A stretch of 64,000 nt of DNA, from contig WBZZ01005325.1 of the NCBI GenBank assembly GCA_019918135.1, positions 40,001 to 104,000 on the forward strand. The letters run 5' to 3'. This DNA is from Paulinella micropora. Its lineage: Eukaryota > Cercozoa > Imbricatea > Euglyphida > Paulinellidae. Below, one piece after another: positions 54,115 to 64,000 of the stretch (within the stretch, counting starts at the first letter, position 1; every line of letters begins with the position of its first letter). The notes beneath the pieces were generated by a model, which made no database searches, had not been told where the DNA came from, and saw only the letters and a program-made list of their open reading frames with translations. A program made the translations under genes and the position numbers.

Positions 54115-57100
54115 GTTTGGCTGTGTGTTCGGTAAAAACGCCGCATAATGCGATAGAACTTGCCCTGTATCCCCATCTGGGTTAGCCTCTGAAACAACCC
54201 GGCCCGCCAAACCGTAGGGAATGCCTTTCTCAGATCCACGAACAAAACGAAAGAACGGAGGCCAGCTTGTTGTCTAAGGCGCAGACGCTCCTTATTAAGG
54301 ACAAAAATCTGGTCCCTAGTACTACGTTTTGGCCGGAACCCACCCTGCTCTGGGCGCAGCCTGCCCGGCTGATCGATGAAAGCCGTAAGCCTCGCCGCCA
54401 TAAGGGACAGATACATCTTACCCAGACAGCTAAGAATCGCGATGTCTCTCCAATTTTCCGGATCGGTTGGGTCGCCTCCTTTTGGGATGTTGACGATAAT
54501 CGCTTTGCCCCAGTCCTTGGGGGTGTATTCGCACGATTTCAACCAGTTGAAGAAGCGCACCAGAAAGCTCACAATCCGCGTGCCTCCGTACTTGAGCATC
54601 TCGTTCTTGATCTTATCCGGTGAGCACGCTTTGTAATTCTGGAGATTTTCCTGGCAGAGCTCCACTTCCTTCTCGGTGTAATCATAGTCCAGCGGGCCCG
54701 TCTCAGTCCGGATCTCCTCGGCTTGCGCCATGGCCTCGAATTGGTCGCGCAGGTTGTCGTTATACTGGAAGGTTTCGAGGGCCTTCCGGTCGGGCTCAAT
54801 CCGCGCTGCTTCCTCATTGGAACCGACTTCCTCTACACATGCATCCTCCAAAAACTGGTTTTCCTTGGGGACCACCATACGTCGGCGGTATTCTTCCCAT
54901 TCTTGTAGTTTTTTCCGGAGTGTGCATACCAGAGTGCCATCGGGCTTCCGAACAGGAGCAGAAGCTTTCGACCGCCGAACCCCGCCCAAACGTTTTGACA
55001 GCTTCCAGTACGTGGCCATGGTAGCGCTCCTGAAGTTGGCAGCGGTGTCATTCTGGACCCGCTTCCACACTTGCTCCTTCTTCTCCTTGCATAACCTTCT
55101 GACCGCCTTCCTCGCTTCTTTATATCTTTGCCAGGCCTCTCGGTTGGCCTCATTCCTTCGCCAGAGGCCGTATGCATCTCTCCGTCGCGCAATCGCTTCC
55201 CTAAGACTCTCATCAAACCATGCATTAGTAAACCCTGGCCTAATCACCCGAACTCCCAAGACCTTCGCGGCTGCGCCCGTGAAAGCTCGGACCACTAAGC
55301 TAGCGACCCTATCTACCTCCTGCTGAAGCTCATCCGGGTCCTCCACTGCTGATAGATCTGGGAGGCCATCTGGCAACAGCCCCGATATACCAGCTGCAAA
55401 GGTCTCGTCGTACTTCAACCTAAGCTTAGACAGCTCACTCTCCTTACCCTCAACTACCCTGCCTATCAAGCGCTCTGCCTTGAATGCTTTGTACCTCTTT
55501 ACCTGCTTTTTGGGGGGTGGCTGTCCCCCCCAGACCAGTTCCGCCCACACAGCTTTGTGGTCGGTATTAAGGTCTACCTCGTCGACGCCGAAGCTCGCCT
55601 CCTCCGCCAGCTCGGAAGAGACGCAGATGTAATCCAGCAGATGCCTTCGTCCACCTACATTTTCCTGCCTAGACCACCAATATTTGTCCCCCCGTGGTTG
55701 CGAAAACCCACTGAGATTGCGCAACCCCGTGGCAACAAGCATCGCAGCCAGCAACTCACCATTCTCACTCCTAACCCCTCTACCCCTCCCATCTATCTCG
55801 CCAAAGGGGCCCACCACTCCCTCCTCCCGCGCTATTCTGGCGGGCCCCAGCTTAGCATTAGCATCACCAACCGTAACCACATGACCTTTGGTGGCGAAGT
55901 AGGAGACGGCCGCCTGCCACGCCTCATAGGCTGAAATAGATTCCTCTCGTTGATTTTCTTGTGGGAAGTAGCCGTTGCCGACGAACACATCCGACGCCGT
56001 CGCGCTCCCAGACGACAGCCTCACCCACAATTGCTGTGGGTGTGAAACAGGCGCCTGTACAATGGTAGCGCACGGTGCCAGATAGTTGGCCACCAACGTC
56101 AAGACTCCTCCCAAGAGACGCGAGCCCGCACCAGTTGCAGCCGCTTTGCCGAGGACTGCAAAGCCGTCGACTTGGAGCTTCTCCACCTTCTGCGACGATA
56201 GGTTGTGCTCCTGGACTCCGACGATCACCCAGCCTCGCTCCTTGTAGTGCTCCGGCCATTTCCCAAAGCCTGGGCTATCCACACCCACTTTGCCTTGCCA
56301 ATTATGTGAGGCCACCCTCAGTGGGAAGCCTTTCACAAATTGGGAAGAACGAAGCTGGTGCCGATGCCTGCGCTTCGGTTGAGCCCGCCTGGAGCCCTCC
56401 GCCACCCTCCACGGCCCATCCTGCACCCTCCGCCCCAGCTCCTCCAGCTCCCGCATCCCGCCCCACTCCGCCAAGGGAGATTCACCGCTTGAGGCTTCGC
56501 CCTGGGGCTCGTCGACTTCCACGTCGAGCACCCAGTAGCCAAATCCCTGCTTGCGAAGCTCCCTCTGCATCTCTACATACTGGGCACCCCCCCGTGCAGC
56601 CCGCTGCTTCTCTCTTTCCCGGAAAGTCCTACCCGTCGCAACGTGAACCTTTCCCGTGAAGAACTTACGCTCCCGCAGCAGCCGCACCATCTTCTCCGCC
56701 TCCTCACAAGACGCACATTTAATCCGCAAATGTCGCCCACTACCTCTGCCCGCGAATTCCACCTCGACTTCCCCGAGACCGAGAATTCGGAGCTCTCGCG
56801 CCATGACCACTGTCTGAGAGACATGCGATAGCCCCCATACTATGCAACATCTCTTATCCAGCTCATTTCGTACCTTCCTCCGCCACCTCCTCGGTGGCGG
56901 TACCGCTTGCCACACGCCGTGACCAGACCTTTCCGGACGTGACTTGTCTTCCGAGGTTGGGGAGGGTGATCGAGATGCAGCAGGATTGCTGGCTCTACGT
57001 GATTCAGGTTGCCCGTCAGGTACGCGAGCACTCGACCACCCCACCCCGGCCGAGTAGCCATCGCCACCCGCAGGCGCACTCCCACGGGGAACGTCTAAAC

Positions 57101-57197
57101 CTGAAGGATTACCGCCTTGACCCATAGGGCCAGCACTAGCGGCCGCGCTCTTCGCATAAGAACCTGACATAAGTGGTATGGGACCCCGGTGCCGCAT
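54115..57197 (-). mobile_element. LINE (APE-type non-LTR retrotransposon), lacking its 3' part
   Basis: The minus-strand ORF2 has an endonuclease and the first part of a reverse transcriptase. Similarity stops near 54,115 where satellite begins, so the rest of RT, the 3' UTR and tail are missing. LINEs normally lose their 5' end on insertion, so loss of the 3' end points to later rearrangement at the satellite. A possible upstream extension to 59,029 (two further ORFs on the same strand) is discussed separately. Confidence 0.85.
54115..57197 (-). CDS. LINE ORF2: endonuclease plus partial reverse transcriptase
   Basis: About 1,027 LINE-type residues from ATG 57,197; the frame runs on into satellite to 54,024. 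The N-terminal region has an RRM-like fold candidate (CCIVWGLSHVSQ...HLRIKCASCEEAEKMVRLLR). The endonuclease shows RVASHNWQGKVG, VGVQEHN, VTVGDANAKLG, HLLDYICVSSEL and NTDHKAVWAEL, the Asn, Glu, Asp-x-Asn and Ser/Thr-Asp-His landmarks of APE enzymes, which nick target DNA to prime reverse transcription. The RT part has YTPKDWGKAIIVNIPKGGDP, ENWRDIAILSCLGKMYLSLM, GFRPKRSTRDQIF, and the first Asp motif FVLFVDLRKAFPTV; the catalytic Y-x-D-D box is absent because the sequence ends. Not functional as it stands. Confidence 0.88.
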
Positions 57198-57517
57198 TGA
57201 TCGAGTTGTCGATAATGCAGCGGCCTTGGGAGCTTAGCTTGAGATCATGTATTTTTTCCATCTATTTGTGATATCTATGTTCATAAATGGCTCTGGGGTT
57301 ATACCCGTGTGTGGTGTTGTTGATTGCCAGGGTTCAAACGGCCAGCTGACTGGTGGGTTCCCTCCGCGGGGGGAGGATGGGTCTTGGAAGTTGAAGGGTG
57401 GTTGGATCCTTAGCCCGTGTTTGTCCCATAATCGTTTGGTGGTGCTGCTTGTTGACATTGTATAGATTGATTGATCTAATCGAATTAGCAATTCGTCAGA
57501 TCGAGATGTCGCCTCTG
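57198..57517 (-). other. Spacer between LINE ORF2 and the USP-like ORF
   Basis: 320 bases holding the small frame at 57,234-57,491; otherwise no feature. Confidence 0.4.
57234..57491 (-). CDS. Small frame between USP-like ORF and LINE ORF2 (doubtful)
   Basis: 85 residues, or about 74 from an internal ATG (MSTSSTTKRLWDKHGLRI). Pro-rich in the middle (QPPFNFQDPSSPRGGNPPVS), Trp-containing, ends TNRWKKYMISS. No domain. Same strand as both neighbours, so it could be a small ORF of the same transcript or chance. Confidence 0.3.
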   Translation of the reverse strand: MLIRLDQSIYTMSTSSTTKRLWDKHGLRIQPPFNFQDPSSPRGGNPPVSWPFEPWQSTTPHTGITPEPFMNIDITNRWKKYMISS

Positions 57518-59029
57518 TTAGGTATATATAAGGTGATGACGGTGATGGGGTAAGGAGTAGGTCTGGTTTCCATGATTCTTCTTCTTCTCGCAGATCATCA
57601 GCCAGGCGCGCGGCTGGATGGGTCCGTGTTGTCCTGCACGTGTGCCCTCTTTCGCCCTGTCTGCTAGTCTACGTAGTTTCTTGATCTTTAGGGCGAGGCG
57701 GTGGTGCCAGTGTTTTGGATCTCTTCTACGTGTTGGGTGGGCATCGCAGAGGTCTTGGTGTTGTAGTGGACCGGTGGGGGTGGTACAGGCAATGAGGGGT
57801 TGAGGTGCAATGGTGGGTTGGGATTGCTGGATCTGGTTGTATACCAGTACCATTCCATGTTTTCCTATGAATCCCCATCCCTGTTTTTGAGGGAGAATGG
57901 ACAGTTTGGTGTCGCCGAGGCATATCCAGGTCCCGTTGGGTTGGGGGGCCAGGAATACTAGGTGGGGGATCTCTTGGTCAGGGGCACTACGTCTGCAAAT
58001 GGCCACGTCGAGTATGTATCCGTGCTGTCCCTTACCTCCCCAGCTGTCGGGTTTGACCCAGAGTTTCTCCGGGATCGTCAAGCGGGGCGGGGGCAGGCCT
58101 GTTGTGGCATTGTCGTGCTGTGGTGAGGGACGTAGGCCTGGGTTGGTGTGCGTGATGGCGAACCACAGGGTCAGGGGCCTGTTCATTAGGGACTGCTCTG
58201 TCTCGAGGGTGTGACCGCAGCGGGTACACTTGCGGTCATCTTTACGTTTGCGCCAGTGTTGCAAGAGGGATTCCAGGGAGAGTTGAGATCCTGGGTTAGG
58301 CTTCCCTTGGGTAGTGTGTAGTTCAATTATTGGGTCGACTCGTTCGCTTGATGTTGATCCCCCACAGGTGTAGCATTGGCTTCTGGAGGTGATGTGGCTG
58401 TGCCATTGGGAGAGTATGTTGCTCCATCCTGGTCCTCTACCATTCTGAGGAGAGCATGGATACCTTTTATGGCCTTGTGGATGGTTCCCGGACGGCCTGG
58501 TTTGAGGGTAGGGTGCGGGTGTGCCAGGGCTGTTGGGTCCCCCAGCCATGGTACCCTTAGGGGTGTCCAGGTGCCCATCCCTTGCCGTGTGTTGAGGTGA
58601 GCCCGATTGAGGTAGTCTCTGTTGCCGCGTCCATGCTTGTAGAGTCCGTGGTAAGTCCCGTGTGGATGCTAAAGCTTGCATGGTGGTAATGATCCAGCAC
58701 ATGGATCCAGGGTTATGGATTCCTCGGCGGCTGCACGTGTTCACTGTGGGGGGTGGCTCCTTGGACGGTTGGGTAGTGTCAGGGGATTTTCTCTTGCCCC
58801 CTACCTCCGTGTGGATATCTACATGTGGGTCTCGGGGCGGCTGTTGTTGTTTAGACTTTAGGGGTTTTCTTCCCTTCCCTGGGGGCTGTCGATGGGAAGG
58901 CTTGTGCAACCTCGTGGTCCGCTGGGGTTCGTGGTCCCCGTCCGAGGGGGTGAGATTCTGGCTGATCTGTATCCCACGCCTCCGGACTGTGATGATTCGC
59001 GGAGGCGGTTGAAGTGTAGCTTGGATCAT
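57518..59029 (-). CDS. Ubiquitin-specific-protease-like (USP/C19) protein
   Basis: 503 residues. Residues 1-100 are basic and Pro/Gln-rich, probably disordered. Then the USP landmarks in order: Cys box HNPGSMCWIITTMQAL (Cys111), a finger-like pair of CxxC motifs (CYTCGG at 219-222 and CTRCGH at 268-271), LTIPEKLWVK, YILDVAICRR, and a His-box-like PHLVFLAPQPNGTWICLGD (His356, Asp373), followed by GMVLVYNQI where USPs have the closing Y-x-L-x-Y. USPs cleave ubiquitin from proteins. It is GC-rich like the LINE ORF2 downstream on the same strand, so it may be its ORF1; otherwise a host gene or PLV cargo. The ATG is seven bases from the divergent fibre ATG. Confidence 0.65.
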   Translation of the reverse strand: MIQATLQPPPRIITVRRRGIQISQNLTPSDGDHEPQRTTRLHKPSHRQPPGKGRKPLKSKQQQPPRDPHVDIHTEVGGKRKSPDTTQPSKEPPPTVNTCSRRGIHNPGSMCWIITTMQALASTRDLPRTLQAWTRQQRLPQSGSPQHTARDGHLDTPKGTMAGGPNSPGTPAPYPQTRPSGNHPQGHKRYPCSPQNGRGPGWSNILSQWHSHITSRSQCYTCGGSTSSERVDPIIELHTTQGKPNPGSQLSLESLLQHWRKRKDDRKCTRCGHTLETEQSLMNRPLTLWFAITHTNPGLRPSPQHDNATTGLPPPRLTIPEKLWVKPDSWGGKGQHGYILDVAICRRSAPDQEIPHLVFLAPQPNGTWICLGDTKLSILPQKQGWGFIGKHGMVLVYNQIQQSQPTIAPQPLIACTTPTGPLQHQDLCDAHPTRRRDPKHWHHRLALKIKKLRRLADRAKEGTRAGQHGPIQPRAWLMICEKKKNHGNQTYSLPHHRHHLIYT

Positions 59030-59036
59030 TAATATA
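59030..59036. promoter_or_regulatory. TAATATA element between divergent start codons
   Basis: Exactly TAATATA lies between the USP-like ATG (59,027-59,029, minus) and the fibre ATG (59,037). The same element precedes many genes of PLV copy 1, so it is the surviving promoter of the fibre gene. Whether it also serves the USP-like ORF is open. Confidence 0.55.
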
Positions 59037-62000
59037 ATGTCAATCTATAAGTCGCTCTTAGGCCTTAATGAGTTGGCCGTCGATAGTCTAGATATAAAAA
59101 AATTAGAATTAACCAATACCAACATAGTAGGTTTAAACACAGACAAAGTGCCAGAAGATGACAACCAGTTGAACCTCTACTATACTGATTTGCGATTTGA
59201 CACAAGGTTATCTACCAATCAACATCAGACATCAAAGAAGGAAAAAATTTATACTATACAGAGCAACGAGTAAGGGACAACGACGAGGTTGAAACCTCAA
59301 CTCAACACAGAAGCAATACTTCCAATCCGCACCAAACCAGTCTATACAATTTGATAGACACAAACATATCCGCACCAGTGGTCGGTCAATACTTAACATA
59401 TAATGATGTAGATGGTAAATGGAGGATACAACCATCGGGTCAATTTGATAACTGAACACTTAGCGAATAATGCGAAAGTGTCTGCGGATGGTTCAATTAA
59501 TACACACAGCGATGTGTTAATTACAGGCACACCCGCCGATAACCAACGGCTAATATACAGCACGGGCCAATGGAGAAACACGGCATCACCCTTTCTTAGA
59601 TTAGACGGCACCGCTAGTATGACGGGAGGACTAAATATGGGAGGGCAAAGCATTACTGGAGTCAATCTTGTTGATGGTGTGGATGTATGTGTTTTTGATA
59701 GTTCGGTGGTTAAAACAACAAGAGACCAAACCATAGGAGGAACCAAAACATTCAGCAATGTAATAAATGCGAGTGCGGGTCTTGATATGAAAAGTCAAAA
59801 TATAACAAATGTAAATCAACTAAATGGCAGGTCTATCACAACTTGGTTATCAGAGCACGATACGAACACGGCGAAAGTGTCGGCGAGTGGAAGTATTGAT
59901 ACACATAGTGATGTGACTATAACAACAGCAACAGGCAATCAATTGCTCATTTATAGCACGGGTCAAGGGAGAAATACTGCTTCTCCTTTTCTGAGATTAG
60001 ATGGCACTACCAGTATGGCAGGATCATTAAATATGGAAATCAAAATATAACGAATGTGAATTTGGTTGATGGTGTCGATGTTTCTGTTCTTGATACTTCT
60101 GTGGTTAAACTAACAGGAGACCAAACAATAGCAGGAAATAAAAAGTTTACATCAACAATAGAAGTAAGTGGTTCATCCAATCCTACTTCTTTTGATGGTA
60201 TTGGAATTGCCTTTGATACAAAAATAGGAATGATTGCAGCACAGAAAACAGCAACAGCGACGTATTATCCGATACAAATAACTGGTTCGTATGTAGAGTT
60301 ATATTCAGGCGATACTTTAATTACGACCGCATCTGGAACAACATTAAGTTTGAATAACAAAAAAATTACAAACTTGGCAGACCCTTCCGCTTCAACAGAT
60401 GCAGCGACAAAAGGTTATGTAGATACTAATTTGGTAAAATTAACAACAGACCAAACCATAGCAGGAATTAAAACATTTAGCAGTATAATAAATGCGAGTG
60501 CTGGTCTTGATATGAAATCACAAAACATTACAAATACAGGCCAGCTAAATGGCAGGTCTGTCGGAACTTGGATAACGGAGCACGATGCGAACATGGCGAA
60601 AGTGTCGGCGAGTGGTTCAATTGATACACACAGCGATGTAGTAATAACGACACCAGCGAATGGTCAATTATTGATATACAATGGAACAAACTGGGTAAAT
60701 TCAACAGGGTCGTTGGCTTTCTTTCTTTGACTGGTGGAACGATGTCAGGCGATATTAAACTGGGTGCTTCGGCTTTTGTTATATATTCAGGCCCACAGAC
60801 TATGACAACCAACAACTCTGCTGGTTTCGTTGCTTCTGCTTCTACTGAATACGATGCAGCATATCTGGCTTTTGATGCCGACCAGAATAATTATTGGTCT
60901 AGCAACTTTCACTACAACGACACGACAGGAGTTTATTCAAGAAATCCCGCAAACACGAATACATTTCAGGAACACCATACACGGGCGAGCACATAAAAAT
61001 AGATTTGGGAGCCATATGCAGGATAAAAAAATATTATGTCAGGTCTTCGTCTGCTAATTACATTGAAATGACACCGAGCATTTATTTGGTATGTGGGAAT
61101 AAGCACTGACAACATTACATACACATTATGGGACAGCAGGAGTGGCGAGGCTTGGGCTTCACAAACAACTAAAACATACACACCCGCTTCAAATGCTTCT
61201 GCTAGATATATCATACTCGTCGCGAACAAGGCGGGAAGTGGCGGAACTTCATCAAGAAGCCAAGTCCGTATAGCCAGTCTGTATTTTGATTATGAGACCT
61301 TTAATTATGACATAACATTGATTAGAAATATGACGAGCGACACATTAACAACAAGCGGAGCCATAACAGCAAGCGGATTAATCACAGCAAATGCGGGATT
61401 AACTGGAACCACATTAACGGCCAGCGGATTGATAACGGCAAATGCGTGAAAAGTAAAAAAATAATAAACTTATTAACACCAACGGCTTCGACAGACGAAG
61501 CGACAAAAGGTTATATTGACACATTAGACGGACATAATGTGAAATCAACAGGAACCCAAACAATGGCAGGAACAAAAAAATTCAGCGGAATATTGGCGAC
61601 TTCTCTTGGTGTCCCGTGTATAGTAGGTAGGAATTCAAAGGGAACAGGAGCAACAGGAGGTTTAGAATTATATGGAACCAACAATAATATGAACGGACCG
61701 CACATACAAGCATTTGTAAATACATCCGTTTATCCCGTATTTCAACAATTAAACTGGGGGCAAGACAATATTGCTTTAAGTTTTGATTGTTATTATGACG
61801 GGGCTGGCTGGAAATCAAGCGACCCAGGCTCAACCTTTCAAATATACAAATTAAGTGATAAACTCGCTTTTAACTACAAATCGGGAGTAGCACTGGCAGG
61901 AACCATAGCATTTAGTGAGGCGATAAACATAAGCAATCCTGGGGTGATAACAACAACAGGAGCAATAACCGCAAGTAGTTTAATAACCGCAAATGCTGGT

Positions 62001-62825
62001 ATTAGTTCGGCTCAAAGTATTACAATGAGTAATTCAGGCTCGCAAATTTACTTTTCGGACGGCACAACAGCCACGTGCGGTATAAGGTGGTCTGACGATA
62101 ACCACTGCGTATTTTGTCAAAGAAATGCCAATGTTATGTATATTAAAGAGTATGGCGACATATACTTTCAAACAACAGGTTCTACTTCGCGAGCACACGT
62201 AAATTCAAGTGGTTTTTATGTTCCTTCGTCTGGTTCTTCAACTTCGGTTCAAATAGGAACAAGAACAGGATTTCCTAATGAACCTATGATTTTAATGAGG
62301 TCTGCCAATATTGCTAATAACCGCGGTTTCTTTGGTTTTAGTGGTAATAATATATATGCTTGGAGCACCACAAATACAAATGGAGAACCTTCTGGATATT
62401 ACAATTATATACCGACAAACGGCGCTTGGACATACGCATCAGACAGGAGATTAAAAACATATATTAAGACATTAGAATGTGGATGTGGTGAATGCTCTGA
62501 GAAATTAATGAAACTAAACTGTTGTTCATATTATTTGAAATCGGACAAAAAGAAGGAAAGCAAGAATTGCGGTTTTATTGCCGATGAAGTAAAAAAAATA
62601 TTTCCAGAGTTCGTCACAAATTCTAATATGAAAATAGGCGAAAATGAAAACCTTGAAGGCATAACATCTTCCAATTTTATTCAAATATTAGCCAGTGCTT
62701 TTCAACATGTGGCGGAAAAGGTGATTAATTTAGAAAAAGAAAATAAACTTTTACTTAATATATTACAAGACCAAGCAAACGAATTAGCAGAAATACGAGC
62801 AGTCGTTTTCCCTAATGCCCCCTAG
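59037..62825 (+). pseudogene. Fibre gene of PLV copy 2 (broken)
   Basis: Starts with the same YKSLLGLNELAVDSLDIKKL anchor as copy 1 and shows the same shaft modules (VDGVDVSVLDTSVVKLTGDQ, INASAGLDMKSQNITN). It also has an S74 chaperone end (ASDRRLKTYIKTLECG, CGFIADEVKKIFPEF). About five breaks. It has extra NGRSxxTWxxEHDxNxAKVS modules that copy 1 lacks, so the shaft has been reshuffled, as is usual for receptor-binding fibres. Confidence 0.85.
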
Positions 62826-63147
62826 ATTACACCCACCACCGCCAGTCATTGAAATAGATGGAGACCTCACACCAGAGAGGAAAAATAGAGTTTTAGACCT
62901 TTCACTGAAGAATGAAGAAAAAAAAGTAGAGCACGAATTGGAAGACAACTGGAATTGTTGTTGTATAACAAATAGACCGACCGACAGCCGACTTATTAAT
63001 TATCTGTTTCAAACGGGTATCATTATCGCCATTATAACCCTTTGTATCGATAGGCTATCTGAAAAGAACTTACCGTGCGAGGTTGCTAACACTTATATCG
63101 GAATTTTTGACTTTACTCATAGGAATTTGCCTTCCATCACCTTCTAG
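62815..63147 (+). pseudogene. Two-span membrane protein of PLV copy 2 (probably broken)
   Basis: Counterpart of 5,604-5,948: MPPRLHPPPPVIEIDGDLTP, DSRLINYLFQTGIIIAIITL and TYIGIFDF are recognisable. Starts inside the last codons of the fibre gene. About one break. Confidence 0.7.
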
Positions 63148-63162
63148 TTTAAAGAAATGATA

Positions 63163-63293
63163 TTTATCAACTACACTTTCATTCGCTTCGCTTATTCGTT
63201 TGTTGATAAACATCGAAAACCGACAAAAAATTAAAATGGGAGACGATGTTTTAGAATAAGAGAGAGTGCGGAGCACGAAGCGCAATTCTAAAA
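63163..63293. other. Insert with two inverted repeats, absent from copy 1
   Basis: TTTATCAAC (63,163-63,171) pairs with GTTGATAAA (63,202-63,210). TTTTAGAAT (63,249-63,257) pairs with ATTCTAAAA (63,285-63,293), with an inner GTGC/GCAC pair. In copy 1 the membrane-protein and secreted-protein genes overlap here with no such spacer. Confidence 0.7.
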
Positions 63294-63295
63294 TA

Positions 63296-63544
63296 TCAAA
63301 AAGACGAGCACTCGTATAAATGTATTTTATACCAATAAGCATCATTTGAACACATTAAAGGAATGGCGTCATCAAAACTAACACACCAATCACTCATCGG
63401 CTTATACACACATTTAAATTTTGTTTCAATACCTTTCTGAATACAATAAGCACAACTCTCATTCTTTTTTTCGCTTACCCGTGAGTAAAAGTTGCAGGCA
63501 GTTCGCGAAATAGCCGAGCACACCAACAATAATATTATTAACAT
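63296..63544 (-). CDS. Cys-rich protein with signal peptide, PLV copy 2
   Basis: About 82 residues from the ATG at 63,544 (MLIILLLVCSAISRTACNFY). Keeps FYSRVSEKKNESCAYCIQKG, a Cys pair, SFDDAIPLMC and WYKIHLY of the copy 1 gene at 5,879-6,166. The start at 63,544 is preferred over 63,595 because it begins the signal peptide, as in copy 1. Looks open over this length. Confidence 0.65.
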   Translation of the reverse strand: MLIILLLVCSAISRTACNFYSRVSEKKNESCAYCIQKGIETKFKCVYKPMSDWCVSFDDAIPLMCSNDAYWYKIHLYECSSF

Positions 63545-63562
63545 TTGTATATATTTTTTGCT

Positions 63563-63584
63563 CAAAGATTTTTTAAAATCTTTG
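63563..63584. promoter_or_regulatory. Perfect 10-bp-stem hairpin in the divergent promoter
   Basis: CAAAGATTTT and AAAATCTTTG flank two T residues; TATATAATC follows just before ATG 63,594. The corresponding promoter of copy 1 (6,167-6,192) has no such hairpin. Confidence 0.75.
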
Positions 63585-63593
63585 TATATAATC

Positions 63594-63962
63594 ATGGCTA
63601 CTGAATATAAATATCAGCGGATTATTTTTCTGAGCAATGATTTTGTGGGAAGCAAAACATTTAATAAAAATATTCAAATGTCATTTACACCAACCAAAAT
63701 CAATGTTAAGTTTATTCATTATACGAACGACCAGACGGAAACCAAAGCCAGAATTCTTTATATGGACAGAATTGGAATTATTGGCACATTTGCAGATAGT
63801 AATATAGCAAACATTTCAAACCTCAGTTATAATTTGGGTGTAGTTGGTTGGTCAGACGGACAATATACATTTAAAGTCCTTAAAACTGACAGCGGAAATA
63901 TTGATACAGGAAATTTAGCGGGAAGAATTGTTATATGCCTAGAATTTCTCGCTAGAATATAA
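63594..63962 (+). CDS. Conserved 120-aa PLV protein, copy 2
   Basis: 122 residues (MATEYKYQRIIFLSNDFVGS), open along its full length and colinear with the gene at 6,193-6,555: KNIQMSFTPT, MDRIGIIGTFADSN, NISNLSYNLG and GRIVICLEFLA are kept while many other positions differ. Function unknown; probably virion-related. Confidence 0.75.
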   Translation: MATEYKYQRIIFLSNDFVGSKTFNKNIQMSFTPTKINVKFIHYTNDQTETKARILYMDRIGIIGTFADSNIANISNLSYNLGVVGWSDGQYTFKVLKTDSGNIDTGNLAGRIVICLEFLARI

Positions 63963-63963
63963 G

Positions 63964-64000
63964 ATGGAAAAGATTAATAGCATTAAGGTGAAGCCTGTAA
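63964..64000 (+). CDS. Start of packaging ATPase, PLV copy 2 (cut by window)
   Basis: ATG 63,964 begins MEKINSIKVKPV, matching the first residues of the ATPase at 6,571. The rest is beyond the window. Confidence 0.8.
   Translation, partial: MEKINSIKVKPV

Larger units (their letters stand above)
59037..64000 (+). mobile_element. Polinton-like virus copy 2 (broken, 5' part missing, continues beyond window)
   Basis: Same gene order and orientation as 1,594-6,571 of copy 1: fibre, two-span membrane protein, antisense Cys-rich secreted protein, 120-aa protein and start of the ATPase. DNA differs at many positions throughout, so the copies are separate integrations or an old duplication rather than a recent one. 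The part left of the fibre gene is replaced by the USP/LINE segment. About six breaks in the visible genes, nearly all in the fibre; the 120-aa gene is open. Older than copy 1 by appearance. Confidence 0.88.

Noticed and set aside
55557-56659. Plus-strand frames within the LINE
   Set aside because: Antisense shadows; the minus strand carries the full endonuclease and RT motif set.

Overview
The window looks like nuclear DNA of an unidentified unicellular eukaryote (protist or alga). Supporting signs are a spliceosomal intron, a TNP2/CACTA-like DNA transposon, an APE-type LINE, tRNA-derived SINEs with (TTA)n tails, and long satellites. Two kinds of virus-like DNA are lodged in it. Family calls come from reading motifs only; no search was run.

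Region 1 (1 to about 19,860) is an AT-rich Polinton-like virus (PLV) that looks whole apart from a left end outside the window. It carries a DNA methyltransferase, an S74-chaperone fibre, an A32-type packaging ATPase, an adenain-like protease on a long coiled-coil arm, penton-like and double-jelly-roll capsid proteins, a lipase, a DUF3223-like protein, an ExoX-C-like protein, a polymerase-helicase fusion and small zinc proteins. Genes are packed tightly and often follow a T-run plus TAATATA-like motif. Several virion proteins share a Gly-Gly motif near an end that could be the protease's cleavage signal.

Region 2 (about 19.9 to 28.5 kb) is host repeat DNA: a (CT)n-bearing satellite, a CATACCCC minisatellite, and the dispersed exons of a TNP2-like transposase gene, including one 57-nt intron.

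Region 3 (28,553 to 51,814) is a GC-rich block of about 23.3 kb. A SINE is split around it and the six bases ATGTGC stand on both sides, as a target-site duplication would. It holds an SF3 helicase with two UL52-like zinc modules, a BRO/KilA-N-like protein, a Sel1 array, LRR, MYND and EsV-1-7-like zinc proteins, a GPI-type surface glycoprotein, several orphans, large palindromes and many poly-G/poly-C runs. No capsid, integrase or terminal inverted repeat was recognised. The content suggests a fragment of a large DNA virus or an undescribed large mobile element.

Region 4 (51.8 to 59.03 kb) holds SINEs, (TTA)n tracts, a second copy of the transposon 3' end, a LINE ORF2 cut off inside the RT domain, and upstream of it an ORF with the layout of a ubiquitin-specific protease.

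Region 5 (59,037 to the window end) is a second, broken copy of the same PLV lineage in the same orientation: fibre, membrane protein, Cys-rich secreted protein, the 120-aa protein and the first codons of the ATPase.
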